From contig NZ_AOJK01000059.1 in the NCBI RefSeq assembly GCF_000336875.1, positions 20,608 to 84,607 of the forward strand: a stretch of 64,000 bases of DNA. The letters run 5' to 3'. Below are positions 53,100-61,901 of the stretch, piece by piece. Under the pieces are notes generated by a model, which saw only the letters and a list, made by a program, of their open reading frames with translations, was not told the origin of the DNA and ran no database searches. The stretch comes from Halorubrum californiense DSM 19288 (GTDB lineage: Archaea > Halobacteriota > Halobacteria > Halobacteriales > Haloferacaceae). The position numbers were made by a program, and so were the translations under genes. Within the stretch, counting starts at the first letter, position 1, and each line of letters opens with the position of its first letter.

Positions 53100-54704
53100 A
53101 TGACCGCGGGCGACGACGCCGCGCTCTCATCGGCTCCCGAGGCGGAGACCGTCCGGTCGCTCGCGGGCCCACCGGGGACCGTCGTCTGGCACCGGAAGGA
53201 CCTGCGGATCGCGGACCACCCCGCGCTCGCGGCGGCCGCCCACGAGTCCGACCGGATCCTCCCGCTGTTCGTCTTCGACCCCGCGTTCTACGACGAGCGC
53301 GGGGCTGCCTGCGACGCCCGGATCGAATTCCTCCACGACTGCCTGCGCGACCTCGACCGCCAGTACCGCGACGTGGGCGGGGCGGGGCTGACGTACGGTC
53401 ACGGCGACCCGCTCGACGTGCTCGCGCGGTTCGTCGACGCCGGGTGGGACGTCGTCGCGAGCGCGACGCCGACCGGTCGATACGGCCGACGACGCGACGA
53501 ACGCGCCCGCGAGCGGCTCGGCGTCGACTTCGCCGCGGGCGATGGGCTCGTCCGCGACGCCGCCCGCACGCGGGAGAACTGGAGCGACCGCGTCGAGTCG
53601 TGGTTCGCCGCCGACCCGTTCGACTGGGACCCGCGGTCGGTCGCGGTCGAGCGCGTCGAGACGGGCGTGGATCCCGACCGCGTGAGCGACGCGTACGGCG
53701 TCGCCTCGACGAAGACCGGGGTACCCACCGGCGGACGGGAGGCGGCACGCGAGCGACTCCGCGAGTTCACCGAGTCGATCGCGGAATACCCCGGATCGAT
53801 CTCCTCGCCGCTCGACGCCCGGGAGGGGACGAGCGGCCTCTCGGCGTACCTGCGGTTCGGCTGCCTCTCGGTCCGGGAGGTCCACCGGTACGTCGACGAG
53901 CGCGCGCCGGACGGGCGCGGGAAGTCGATGTTCGTCTCTCGGCTGTTCTGGAACCGCCACTACACCCAGAAGCTGCTCGACTGGCCGGGGTGGCTCGACC
54001 GCGCGGTGAACCCGGTCTACGAGGGATTCAACCGCGACCGACACGACCCGGACCTCGTCGCGGCGTGGAAGCGAGGGGAGACCGGGTTTCCGATGGTCGA
54101 CGCGAGCATGCGGTGCCTGCGCGAGACGGGCTGGCTCAACTTCCGGATGCGGGCGCTCTGCGCGAGCGTCTACTTTCACATCCTCCAGCAGCCGTGGCGG
54201 ATCGGCGCCGACCACTTCTACGAGCACCTGATCGACGGCGACGCGGCGATCAACTACACGCAGTGGCAGTCACAGTGCGGGCTGGTCGGCCGTCCCGGAC
54301 TGCGATTGTACGATCCGCGCAAACAGGTCCGCGATCAGGACCCGGACGGCGAGTTCGTCTCGCGGTGGGTTCCCGAACTCGACCCGCTCCCGACGGCGCA
54401 CCTCGACGCGCCCGAGAAGACCCCGCTCGCGGTCCAGCGCGAGGTTGGCGTGCGGATCGGCGAGGAGTACCCGTACCCCGTCGTGGAGTACGAGTCAGCC
54501 CGGGGGGAGTTCCGCGAGCGCTACGGCGCGGTCTACGGCGCGGCCGCCGCCCGACTCGGCGGCGAGGCGATCGCGCGCCGCGCGTCGCTGTCGGGCGGGA
54601 TCGAGGCCGCGCGGTCGATAGCGGCCGAACACGGCCAGCCGGCGGCTCTGCGCGGAGACGACGTCGCGGAGTCGCAGCAGACCGGGCTCGACGACTTCGA
54701 GTGA
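53100..54704 (+). CDS. Cryptochrome/photolyase family protein
   Basis: A 534-residue flavoprotein. The N-terminal antenna domain starts VVWHRKDLRIADHPALAAAA. FAD-site and Trp-containing segments include LFWNRHYTQKLLDWPGW, GFPMVDASMRCLRETGWLNFRMRALCAS and DAAINYTQWQSQCG. Photolyase repairing cyclobutane dimers in DNA is likely, useful for a sun-exposed halophile. The ATG at 53100 gives the Ala/Glu-rich start. Its 3' end is followed by a DUF2892 gene. Confidence 0.9.
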   Translation: MTAGDDAALSSAPEAETVRSLAGPPGTVVWHRKDLRIADHPALAAAAHESDRILPLFVFDPAFYDERGAACDARIEFLHDCLRDLDRQYRDVGGAGLTYGHGDPLDVLARFVDAGWDVVASATPTGRYGRRRDERARERLGVDFAAGDGLVRDAARTRENWSDRVESWFAADPFDWDPRSVAVERVETGVDPDRVSDAYGVASTKTGVPTGGREAARERLREFTESIAEYPGSISSPLDAREGTSGLSAYLRFGCLSVREVHRYVDERAPDGRGKSMFVSRLFWNRHYTQKLLDWPGWLDRAVNPVYEGFNRDRHDPDLVAAWKRGETGFPMVDASMRCLRETGWLNFRMRALCASVYFHILQQPWRIGADHFYEHLIDGDAAINYTQWQSQCGLVGRPGLRLYDPRKQVRDQDPDGEFVSRWVPELDPLPTAHLDAPEKTPLAVQREVGVRIGEEYPYPVVEYESARGEFRERYGAVYGAAAARLGGEAIARRASLSGGIEAARSIAAEHGQPAALRGDDVAESQQTGLDDFE

Positions 54705-54770
54705 TTCGCGGCGAAGCGAGGCGAGGCGGCGGTGGAAAGCTTCATACGACTGTGCGCCGTATTGTGACGT

Positions 54771-55004
54771 ATGAACCAAAACGTCGGTGCGACGGACAAG
54801 CTGGTCAGAATCGCAGTCGGTGCCGTCGCCGGTGTCGCCTCGATAGCGACTCTCGCGGGCGCCGCGCCACTCCCCGCCCTCGCGGCCCCGGTGCTCGGCG
54901 TCGTCGCCATCGCGATGCTCGCGACTGCCGCGACCGGAACCTGCGGCCTGTACGCACTCCTCGGCGTCGACACCTGCCCCGCCGACGCCGGCGGCTCGCG
55001 CTGA
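54771..55004 (+). CDS. DUF2892 (YgaP-like) small membrane protein
   Basis: A 77-residue protein, MNQNVGATDKLVRIAVGAVAGVASIATL..., with two membrane segments and the closing CGLYALLGVDTCPADAG, whose two Cys residues are conserved in DUF2892 proteins. It is commonly associated with rhodanese systems, but the nearest rhodanese is 9 kb away. A separate small gene. Confidence 0.82.
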   Translation: MNQNVGATDKLVRIAVGAVAGVASIATLAGAAPLPALAAPVLGVVAIAMLATAATGTCGLYALLGVDTCPADAGGSR

Positions 55005-55185
55005 GACGCCGTCGCGGCCGGATCCGGAATTCGGCCGATAACACCCTTTCGAAACCGGTTTTCCCCCTCGTTCGACGGCAGTCTCAAGTGCGCGGAATGC
55101 GTATGTATAGCATGATCGACAGTGATTGGAATCGACGGCGTCTCGCGGCGGAGCACGCTCCCGCGCCAACCCGGGTGACCGTCGC

Positions 55186-56418
55186 GTGAGCGACGACCCG
55201 ACCGTCCTGGTGATCGGCGGCGGCGCGACGGGCGCCGGGGTCGCCCGCGACCTCGCCACGCGCGGCGTCGACGCGACGCTCGTCGACCGCGGCGGGCTCG
55301 GGAGCGGCACCTCCGGGCGCTCGCACGGGCTCCTCCACAGCGGGGCCCGGTACGCGGAGGCCGACGCCGAGGGGGCCAGCGAGTGTATCGAGGAGAATAA
55401 GACACTCCGCGACGTCGCCGGGGCGTGCGTCCGGGAGACCGGGGGCCTGTTCGTCCGGCTCGACGGCGACGACCCCGACTACTTCGAGGAGAAGATCGCG
55501 GCCTGCGAGGCGATCGGGATCGAGACGGAACGGCTCGACGGCGACGCCGCCCGCGAGGCGGTGCCGGGCCTCGCCGACGGGGTCGCGGAGGCGTTCCGCG
55601 TCCCGGACGGCGTCATCTACCCGTCCCGACTGGTCGCCGCGAACGCCGCGGACGCCGAGCAGCACGGCGCGACCGTCCACCCACATGCGCCCGTCGAGGA
55701 CGTGACGGTCCGCGACGGCGCGGTCGAGTCCGTCGAGGTCGGCGGCGCGGTCGACGCGACGCTGGAGCCGGAGGTCGTCGTCAACGCCACCGGCGCGTGG
55801 GCCGACTCGATCGCCGAGATGGCCGGCGTCGAGGTCGGAATGGCGCCGAGCCGCGGTGTGATGGTCTCCGTGGAGTACGACGGAGCGCCGCCCGTGCTGA
55901 ACCGGTGTCGCGACCCCGACGACGGGGATATCGTCGTCCCGCACGACGGCGAGGTCGTGTTGGGGACGACGAGCGTGCCGGTCTCCGACCCGGACGACTA
56001 CGAGACGGAAGACTGGGAGGTCGAGCGCTCGGTCGAGGAGTGCGCCGCGATGCTCCCCGCGGTCGCCGACGCGCCGACGGTCCGGACGTGGTGGGGCGTC
56101 CGGCCCCTGTACGCGCCCGACGAGTCCGGGTCGAACCGGCGGGGGATCTCGCGCGGCTTCACGCTGCTCGACCACGAGCGCGACGGCGCCGCCGGCCTCT
56201 ACAGCGTCGTGGGCGGGAAACTGACCACCTACCGGCAGATGGCCGAGACGACCGTCAACGAGATCTGCGACCGCCTCGGCGTCGACGCCGCCTGCGAGAC
56301 GGCGACCGAGCCGCTGGCCCACGCCGACGACCCCGAGCGGCTGGACGAGCTGGTCGAGGCGTACGGCGGGGCGAACCCCACCGACGCGGACGTGGTCGGC
56401 GTTCGGATGAGCGACTGA
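55186..56418 (+). CDS. FAD-dependent glycerol-3-phosphate dehydrogenase-like (GlpA-type)
   Basis: A 410-residue flavoenzyme. The GTG at 55186 begins VSDDPTVLVIGGGATGAGVARDLATRG with the FAD-binding GxGxxG. GRSHGLLHSGARYAEADAE and GGKLTTYRQMAETTVNE are hallmarks of GlpA/GlpD. It lacks the C-terminal extension with the [2Fe-2S] ligands that GlpA1 carries, and no glpB or glpC lies here. It is therefore a shorter paralogue or degraded form. The real substrate may differ. Confidence 0.8.
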   Translation: MSDDPTVLVIGGGATGAGVARDLATRGVDATLVDRGGLGSGTSGRSHGLLHSGARYAEADAEGASECIEENKTLRDVAGACVRETGGLFVRLDGDDPDYFEEKIAACEAIGIETERLDGDAAREAVPGLADGVAEAFRVPDGVIYPSRLVAANAADAEQHGATVHPHAPVEDVTVRDGAVESVEVGGAVDATLEPEVVVNATGAWADSIAEMAGVEVGMAPSRGVMVSVEYDGAPPVLNRCRDPDDGDIVVPHDGEVVLGTTSVPVSDPDDYETEDWEVERSVEECAAMLPAVADAPTVRTWWGVRPLYAPDESGSNRRGISRGFTLLDHERDGAAGLYSVVGGKLTTYRQMAETTVNEICDRLGVDAACETATEPLAHADDPERLDELVEAYGGANPTDADVVGVRMSD

Positions 56419-56517
56419 GCCGGAAGGGGTCGCGGTCGCGCAGCGATTCGAGCGCGTCACGCCGCGGGTTCGAGGCTGAACCACGGGATTGAGGCGGACG
56501 GCGCGCGTCTCATCGGT

Positions 56518-56928
56518 ATGCCAGTCGCGGCGGTCGGCGAGACGGTAACCCACGAGGTAGCGATCACCGAGGAGACCATCGAGGCATTCGCGGAGCTGTC
56601 GGGCGACGAGAACCCCATCCACCTCGACGACGAGTACGCCGCCGAAACGATGTTCGGCGGTCGCGTCGCGCACGGGATCCTCTCGGCGGCGGTCGTCTCC
56701 GGAGCGCTCGCGCAACTCTCAGGCGACATCGTCTACCTCTCGCAGGAGATGTCCTTCGAGAAGCCGGTGTACCCGGGCGAGACGGTCGAAGCGAGCGTCA
56801 GCGTCATCGACGACCTCGGCGGCGACCGGCTCGTAGCCGAGACGACCGCGACCGTTCCCGAGCGCGACGAGCGGGTCCTCTCCGGCGAGGCGACGGTGCT
56901 GTCGGTGCCGCACGGAAACGGCGACTGA
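56518..56928 (+). CDS. MaoC-like (R)-specific enoyl-CoA hydratase
   Basis: A 136-residue hot-dog-fold hydratase. FAELSGDENPIHLDDEYAAETMFGGRVAHGIL contains the catalytic Asp and His. It hydrates trans-2-enoyl-CoA to (R)-3-hydroxyacyl-CoA in relatives that feed polyhydroxyalkanoate synthesis or fatty-acid metabolism. ATG 56518 is clear. It lies alone, 110 bases before the IS6-like element. Confidence 0.9.
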   Translation: MPVAAVGETVTHEVAITEETIEAFAELSGDENPIHLDDEYAAETMFGGRVAHGILSAAVVSGALAQLSGDIVYLSQEMSFEKPVYPGETVEASVSVIDDLGGDRLVAETTATVPERDERVLSGEATVLSVPHGNGD

Positions 56929-56988
56929 TCGACGAAGGCGGATATCCGGCCGAGAGGATTTATAAATGGTGCCTCAATGCGGCGGACG

Positions 56989-57677
56989 GTGTTCAGATAA
57001 GGTTTGAAAGGTGAGGCGGTGCGTTTTCAAAGTGATTCATGCCCGAAAACGACCGCCTCGGCGGCTGTTTAGACGATATCAACTTAGAGTTTGTGGAGCG
57101 AGAGGCAACACCGAAGTTGTTGATGAAGCTCAGTATTCAGCTCCACCTTGCTGTATTATCGATTTCGGATACTGTTTCATTTCTTGAGGTATTTGGTGTT
57201 GATCGGGTTCGATCTACTGTTCATAACTGGGTTCACAAGGCCGAGCTACAGCCGGAATCTGGTCGCAGCCCGAATCACGTTGCGGCCGATGAAACTGTGA
57301 TTCAGCTTGACGATGAACAGTATTGGCAGTACGCCGCCGTCGATCCCAGTTCAAACGATTTGCTCCACACGAAGCTTGAAACGACAAGAACGAACGTGAT
57401 CGCGGATCAGTTTTTCGCGGAAATCCGCGAAAAACACGACGTGGACGACGCGATCTTTCTCGTTGGTGGTGCGGTTCCACTTCACCGAGCATGTGAAAAA
57501 CACGGTCTCGATTTCAGATACGAACGACATGGAAATCGGAACAGCGTCGAACGTATTTTTCGTTCGATAAAACGCAGAACTACCATTTCTCAAACTGTTT
57601 CAGCAACGCCAAAGCAGAAACTGCTGACGAGTGGCTGAGATCGTTCGCTTTCGCATGGAATCAGCTTATCTGAACAC
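56989..57677 (+). mobile_element. Degenerate IS6-family element (ISH15/ISH14-like)
   Basis: A 689-bp element bounded by 13-bp terminal inverted repeats, GTGTTCAGATAAG (56989-57001) and its complement CTTATCTGAACAC (57665-57677). One transposase gene fills it. Flanking 8-bp sequences (ggcggacg and gagggttg) differ, so no target duplication can be recognised. The element borders the accessory region at its left side. Confidence 0.85.
57039..57673 (+). pseudogene. IS6-like transposase, frameshifted, catalytic Asp lost
   Basis: The frame reads MPENDRLGGCLDDINLEFVEREATPKL... as in intact IS6 transposases of haloarchaea. The first Asp (VAADETVIQL) and the Glu (RNSVERIF) of the DDE triad are present, but the second, normally in FLVDGA, reads FLVGGA. 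After RRTT near 57584 a one-base shift ends translation at 57638. Another frame continues FSNCFSNAKAETADEWLRSF to 57673. Both lesions make it inactive. Confidence 0.85.
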
Positions 57678-57720
57678 GAGGGTTGAAACAGCGCTCACTG
57701 TCTTGTCTATGTAACATAGT

Positions 57721-57978
57721 TCAGAAAAAGTTGATTACAGCACCGAGAGCGAATCCGAATCCCAACACGATGGTTGAATAAACGGTTTGTTTGGGTGTGA
57801 CATGAAAAATGCCGGAACACGATATTCCAACCGAACACCCGAAAAGGAACCCATGAACCGCTGTTCCGAAAGTTCCGACCGGCCCTGATAGAATAAATTC
57901 AACGATCAAGATACCGCCGAAGCCGATTAGAAAGAGAGAGCCATCTCGCCAAACGTCCCGTTTTTGCTTTTCAATCAT
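57721..57978 (-). CDS. Small membrane protein at the end of the M23 operon
   Basis: An 85-residue protein, MIEKQKRDVWRDGSLFLIGFGGILIVEFI..., with two to three membrane segments, one with ISCSGIFHV. Its ATG at 57978 overlaps the end of the peptidase gene by 8 bases, so it is made from the same transcript. No family is recognised. Confidence 0.65.
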   Translation of the reverse strand: MIEKQKRDVWRDGSLFLIGFGGILIVEFILSGPVGTFGTAVHGFLFGCSVGISCSGIFHVTPKQTVYSTIVLGFGFALGAVINFF

Positions 57979-59041
57979 ACGTACTGTGAGTGATTGTTTG
58001 GCCACAGTGGATGTAGGTCCGTGTACGCTCACTCGGCCGTGATTCAGGGTGATTCGTGGCTGCGTCGAACTGGATTGGAAGGCCAGCGCCGATGTACGGG
58101 AACGAATGATCCTGTACGTGAAAATGAAGGTGTGGTTCACTTGAGTTCCCTGAGTGGCCACAGCGACCGATCTCTTGCCCTCGCTCAACGCGTTCGCCTG
58201 ATTCGACACAGAGACTTCCCTGTTTCAGATGCGCAAGGAAGCTGTACTCGTTTTCAGCGTGCTTGATGACGACGTAGTTCCCGGCGAGGCGATACTGGAG
58301 TGGGTCAATCCACCCGGTAGTCCGATGGTGATCACGATGACCATCCTTCGCCTGTACTACAGTTCCACCAGCAGGTGCCAGAATCGGCTCGTCGAAACAG
58401 TAGAACGACTCAACCCCATCACCGGCATCGTGCGTACTGCCAGCGTCATCAGTGATGACGAAATCGTACGCGTACCGTTGCCGAACCGGAAACCACGAGT
58501 GCGAATACCGCCTATCCGGGCTCCCGTTCATTACGGTCCACTCGCCGTCGAACGGGAGACGGTACTCGACAGTCGACTCGAACGTCTGCGGACGCGGAAG
58601 CCGCCCACCGTGCCTGAGATAGGCGACGATAGCGCCGAACGTCTGGAGCAGGCCGCGGATCGCGGTATTCGGATGAACGAGCACCACCAGCAACTGGAGC
58701 GTCTTGAGCGGCCCCGGCTCGTATCCCATTTCGATCCACGAACGCGGATCGTTATCATCATGTGTCGATGTCGCTCCTTGTTCCGTTCCGGTCCCCTGTC
58801 GGAGTACTGAACGGATTTGAGTCCAGAGACCACGCAGCAACACGAGGGCTGGGGGGACGAAAAAAAGCAAGAAAAATAGGTAAAATAGCTCTGCGATCTC
58901 GAACACCCAGTGAACTTCTTCGAGCCATCCAAAAAATCCAAGAAATCCTAAGAGGCCAAAAAGCAGTGAGACCCGGGCAACCCGATCGACGAGGGACTCC
59001 TCCGCCGAGGGATCAAGAGGATGAGTCACGGACAATGTCAT
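57971..59041 (-). CDS. Membrane-anchored M23-type metallopeptidase
   Basis: A 356-residue protein. Two or three membrane segments (residues about 25-75) precede a peptidase M23 domain. The motifs are RYAYDFVITDDAG, FLAHLKQGSL (His) and SEPHLHFHVQDH (HxH). In bacteria M23 enzymes cut peptidoglycan. Haloarchaea have none, so the target is unknown (S-layer or another cell's wall are options). The start overlaps the end of the upstream gene by four bases (ATGA), so the operon is 59430 to 57721. Confidence 0.8.
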   Translation of the reverse strand: MTLSVTHPLDPSAEESLVDRVARVSLLFGLLGFLGFFGWLEEVHWVFEIAELFYLFFLLFFVPPALVLLRGLWTQIRSVLRQGTGTEQGATSTHDDNDPRSWIEMGYEPGPLKTLQLLVVLVHPNTAIRGLLQTFGAIVAYLRHGGRLPRPQTFESTVEYRLPFDGEWTVMNGSPDRRYSHSWFPVRQRYAYDFVITDDAGSTHDAGDGVESFYCFDEPILAPAGGTVVQAKDGHRDHHRTTGWIDPLQYRLAGNYVVIKHAENEYSFLAHLKQGSLCVESGERVERGQEIGRCGHSGNSSEPHLHFHVQDHSFPYIGAGLPIQFDAATNHPESRPSERTRTYIHCGQTITHSTYD

Positions 59042-59430
59042 TGATTTCGCTCGTCCAATGGTGTCTGCTTAGTGTATCTTCCGTGGAACGCGACCAGATC
59101 GATGCCCATCGCGGTAAGCGAGAGGCCGCCGAGGCCCGTGACTAATAGGAATATCGAGTCCCATGAGGTACCGACGAAGCCAAGCGGGAGCGACAGTCCC
59201 AGCAAGATATTTCCGAGGCCACCCCAGCGGTACCACGCCCAGCCGCCGAGACCGCCGGTGGCCGCGACGAGATCACAGATGCCTGCTAAAACAATCATCA
59301 AGACCTGTATGGTTAGTACTGAAGCCGCAAGCAGACCGCCGCCGAGCAGCACGGCCACAGCAGCCGCAACCGCGGTCAGGAATGCGCCCGAAAGCGCGTA
59401 GAGCCGTCGCTGATTTTGGTAGCTACTCAT
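59038..59430 (-). CDS. Four-segment membrane protein, first gene of the M23 operon
   Basis: A 130-residue protein with four membrane segments, opening MSSYQNQRRLYALSGAFLTAVAAAV. A WAWYRWGGLGNI segment lies in the middle. The stop overlaps the M23 peptidase ATG (ATGA), giving translational coupling. Upstream an AT-poor 95-base gap separates it from the regulator. No known family. Confidence 0.65.
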   Translation of the reverse strand: MSSYQNQRRLYALSGAFLTAVAAAVAVLLGGGLLAASVLTIQVLMIVLAGICDLVAATGGLGGWAWYRWGGLGNILLGLSLPLGFVGTSWDSIFLLVTGLGGLSLTAMGIDLVAFHGRYTKQTPLDERNQ

Positions 59431-59524
59431 GCTTTCTAGTCTGGGGAGGAGCGGTACTCGTATCGGTCTGTCCAGAGGGCAGATGGAGGTTGGTCAGGGT
59501 GTCGCAGTACAATTCGGTGGGGGC

Positions 59525-59977
59525 TCATTCTCTATCGACCAGCCGCGAGAGTGCGGCGCCAATCGCGACGATGATACCCACAGGTCCAATCGCGTTGGCA
59601 AACCGTTTGAACGCGGCTGTCAGTCCTGACTGATCGTCCGTAGTGCCGAGAAAGAGTATATACGGCTCCGTCGACGGTCCATAGATGCTCATTTCCCGTC
59701 CCTTTTCTGAGTAACACATGTCGAGCACTTCGATTAACCCGGCGTCTTGGAGGTTATCAACGTGGTAGGAAACCGCTTGTACTGACATATCCAATTCGGC
59801 CGCGAGGTCTTTCACAGGCTTCGGTTCCTCGTTGAGTTCACAGAATACTGCTTGGCTCGTATCCGAAGAGAGCGTCGAGAGAATTTTGCGAGCCCGTTCA
59901 TCGTCGATACACAGGAGACTCGGATCTTCGGACCGGTCGATGGTTGCGTCCGAGTGGGTTGGGAGTAGCCCAGACAT
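59525..59977 (-). CDS. Membrane-anchored ArsR-type regulator
   Basis: A 150-residue protein. The winged helix spans about residues 27-90 (LSSDTSQAVFCELNEEPKPVKDLAAELDMSVQAVSYHVDNL). A C-terminal hydrophobic segment, AIGPVGIIVAIGAAL, could anchor the protein in the membrane. CYSEKGREM lies between. Such an arrangement would sense membrane or surface stress directly. It is divergent from 60103, and the two genes likely share the 125-base promoter region. Confidence 0.8.
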   Translation of the reverse strand: MSGLLPTHSDATIDRSEDPSLLCIDDERARKILSTLSSDTSQAVFCELNEEPKPVKDLAAELDMSVQAVSYHVDNLQDAGLIEVLDMCYSEKGREMSIYGPSTEPYILFLGTTDDQSGLTAAFKRFANAIGPVGIIVAIGAALSRLVDRE

Positions 59978-60102
59978 GGGATCAGTGTGGCAGAGATATG
60001 TCTGAAGGGGAAATAGTGATTTGGGTGACTAAAGCTGAATTTTCAGTAGCTATCCCCAATAGATTGAAGAATTCATCATCACATGTGCTGCTAGGAGCCT
60101 CG

Positions 60103-60948
60103 ATGATCCCTCCGCGTGACGACATCGACGGGTGTGGGTGTATTCGCTGCCGCGGTATTGATCCAGCGATTCTCGGGCGATCAACGGCAGGTGATCTTCG
60201 GTGGAGTATTGACCTGCTCCAGAAGCGACTGTCAGTCCCGGCAACAGCCATGACATTCGTCGTCGTGCTGGCAGCACTCGAACTCATACTGGCGCCGTTT
60301 GAGCCGACGGTCGGGTGGGTCGATACTCCAATTCACAATCTAATCGGAGGTGTGCTGCTGGGTATCCTGCTCCGGGGGTACATCTCCACCGTCGTCGCAA
60401 GCGAACTGACCGACCAGCAGATGACGAGGCGGGAGACAGTCGCATTCGTCACACGCCGTCTTCTACCCTTGTCAGCGACACTACTCGGGATGATAATTAT
60501 CGCTGCGATAGCATTTGCGCTGTCGCTCATGGTTGTCTCGTTACTCGTCTTCGACACAGGAGTGCTCGGACCAAGCGTGTTCGAAGGGGTCACGCCGACA
60601 CTCTTGTTCGGCTCGGTTGTGGCGGTCATATTCTACAAGTTCTGGCTAGCGCCGGATATCGCGGTTGTCGGTGGTGTAGGGCCCGTAACCGCCCTTCGGA
60701 TGAGTTGGACCACCACGACCACCCAGTGGCTACGAGTCGCGTCCCTGCTAGTGAGTTTTGTTGCAACTGTCGCCATGCCCGATATCTTCGGCGGCGCGCT
60801 CGCGGCAACTAACGTGGAATTCATGCTCGGCGCCCCCGGAAGCGAGACTCTCGTTAGCGGATTTCGATGGTTGACCACGTCTGTCTGGTACTGCGTCGGT
60901 GCCCAGATATACGTCCGGTCGATTCTCAGCGGCCCTGTAACATCGTAA
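60103..60948 (+). CDS. Membrane protein with N-terminal Cys motif
   Basis: A 281-residue protein with five or six membrane segments. The N-terminal MIPPRDDIDGCGCIRCRG may bind a metal or form a disulphide. It resembles no family I can name. The ATG at 60103 is selected because the upstream 53 residues of the frame are of lower quality and overlap the regulator's promoter. It is divergent from the ArsR gene and convergent with the ABC permease. Confidence 0.6.
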   Translation: MIPPRDDIDGCGCIRCRGIDPAILGRSTAGDLRWSIDLLQKRLSVPATAMTFVVVLAALELILAPFEPTVGWVDTPIHNLIGGVLLGILLRGYISTVVASELTDQQMTRRETVAFVTRRLLPLSATLLGMIIIAAIAFALSLMVVSLLVFDTGVLGPSVFEGVTPTLLFGSVVAVIFYKFWLAPDIAVVGGVGPVTALRMSWTTTTTQWLRVASLLVSFVATVAMPDIFGGALAATNVEFMLGAPGSETLVSGFRWLTTSVWYCVGAQIYVRSILSGPVTS

Positions 60949-61055
60949 GTGCTGTATCCGCGGAATATTGGCAGTCACTAGCGAAAGCAATCACGCCGAT
61001 TACCGCCGATGACGCCAGACAGCAGCAGGAGCCGCTTCTGTGCCGCTATCACCCA

Positions 61056-61901
61056 CTATTGCTCCCTGAACGACCAGTATCCGATTAGTATCGAAGCAAC
61101 AACCCAGGTTAGTACAACGACAACTCCGGCTGGTTCCGAGAGATAGAATGGTGTATCTCCCTCGATCAGATCTGATGTTCGACGGACTGAGACGTACTCC
61201 GCATTGCGCATCCACTCGAATCGTGCGACGGTAATGTCGCCGATGGCTGTTCCAGGATTTAGTCGTGTCAGGAATGCGAACCAACTAGGCCGGGTGTCTC
61301 CACCCGGGAACGACCTATTAACGAGCCAGTATACCGCCTGCGGAATCCTTTCCCAGAAGAAAAACAGTACGACGTAGGCGCCGAACGCACCGCCGACTGC
61401 ACCAGTAGACGAGTCGACACTCGCAGAGATAGCGACACCGACAACCGCGTAGACGACGCCCACCGTGATCAGTCCAAGCACTACTAGAAGCGGCGGACCC
61501 AACGGAACTGAATCATACAATCCAACCAACATAAGTAGGCCGACGATACCGCCGCTCCCCGCGACGCCAATCGTCGCAGCCACCCGTGATAGTGCCATTC
61601 CGAGGACAATATCAAGTCGACGGTTTGGAAGTCCGAGAAGGAATCGCATCGTACCGGATTCGCGTGCGCCAGCGATGACACGATGGCCGAGACCAAGTGC
61701 GACAAATGGCACCACAGTACCGAGCGCAATGAACAGCGTCTCTACGCCGAGTGTATAGCTCAGACTGGGGCTATCAGTAACTAATGCCGGAACCGCTGTA
61801 GCTAATCCGCACACCCCGGCAACAATAGCGGTCGCCAGCCAGATTAGCTTTGATCGAATAAGCCCGCGGAGATCGGTCCGAGCAACATAGTGCCAGTTCA
61901 T
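61056..61901 (-). CDS. ABC-2-type permease
   Basis: A 281-residue protein with six membrane segments. It opens MNWHYVARTDLRGLIRSKLIWLATAI, typical of ABC-2 permeases. RESGTMRFLLGLPNRRLDIVLG is the membrane-proximal coupling helix. Its ATG overlaps the ATPase stop (ATGA), so it is coupled to that gene. The cargo is unknown: export of lipids, drugs or a peptide is possible. Confidence 0.85.
   Translation of the reverse strand: MNWHYVARTDLRGLIRSKLIWLATAIVAGVCGLATAVPALVTDSPSLSYTLGVETLFIALGTVVPFVALGLGHRVIAGARESGTMRFLLGLPNRRLDIVLGMALSRVAATIGVAGSGGIVGLLMLVGLYDSVPLGPPLLVVLGLITVGVVYAVVGVAISASVDSSTGAVGGAFGAYVVLFFFWERIPQAVYWLVNRSFPGGDTRPSWFAFLTRLNPGTAIGDITVARFEWMRNAEYVSVRRTSDLIEGDTPFYLSEPAGVVVVLTWVVASILIGYWSFREQ

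Noticed and set aside
56981..57685. 8-bp target duplication flanking the IS6 element
   Set aside because: The flanks ggcggacg and gagggttg do not match.
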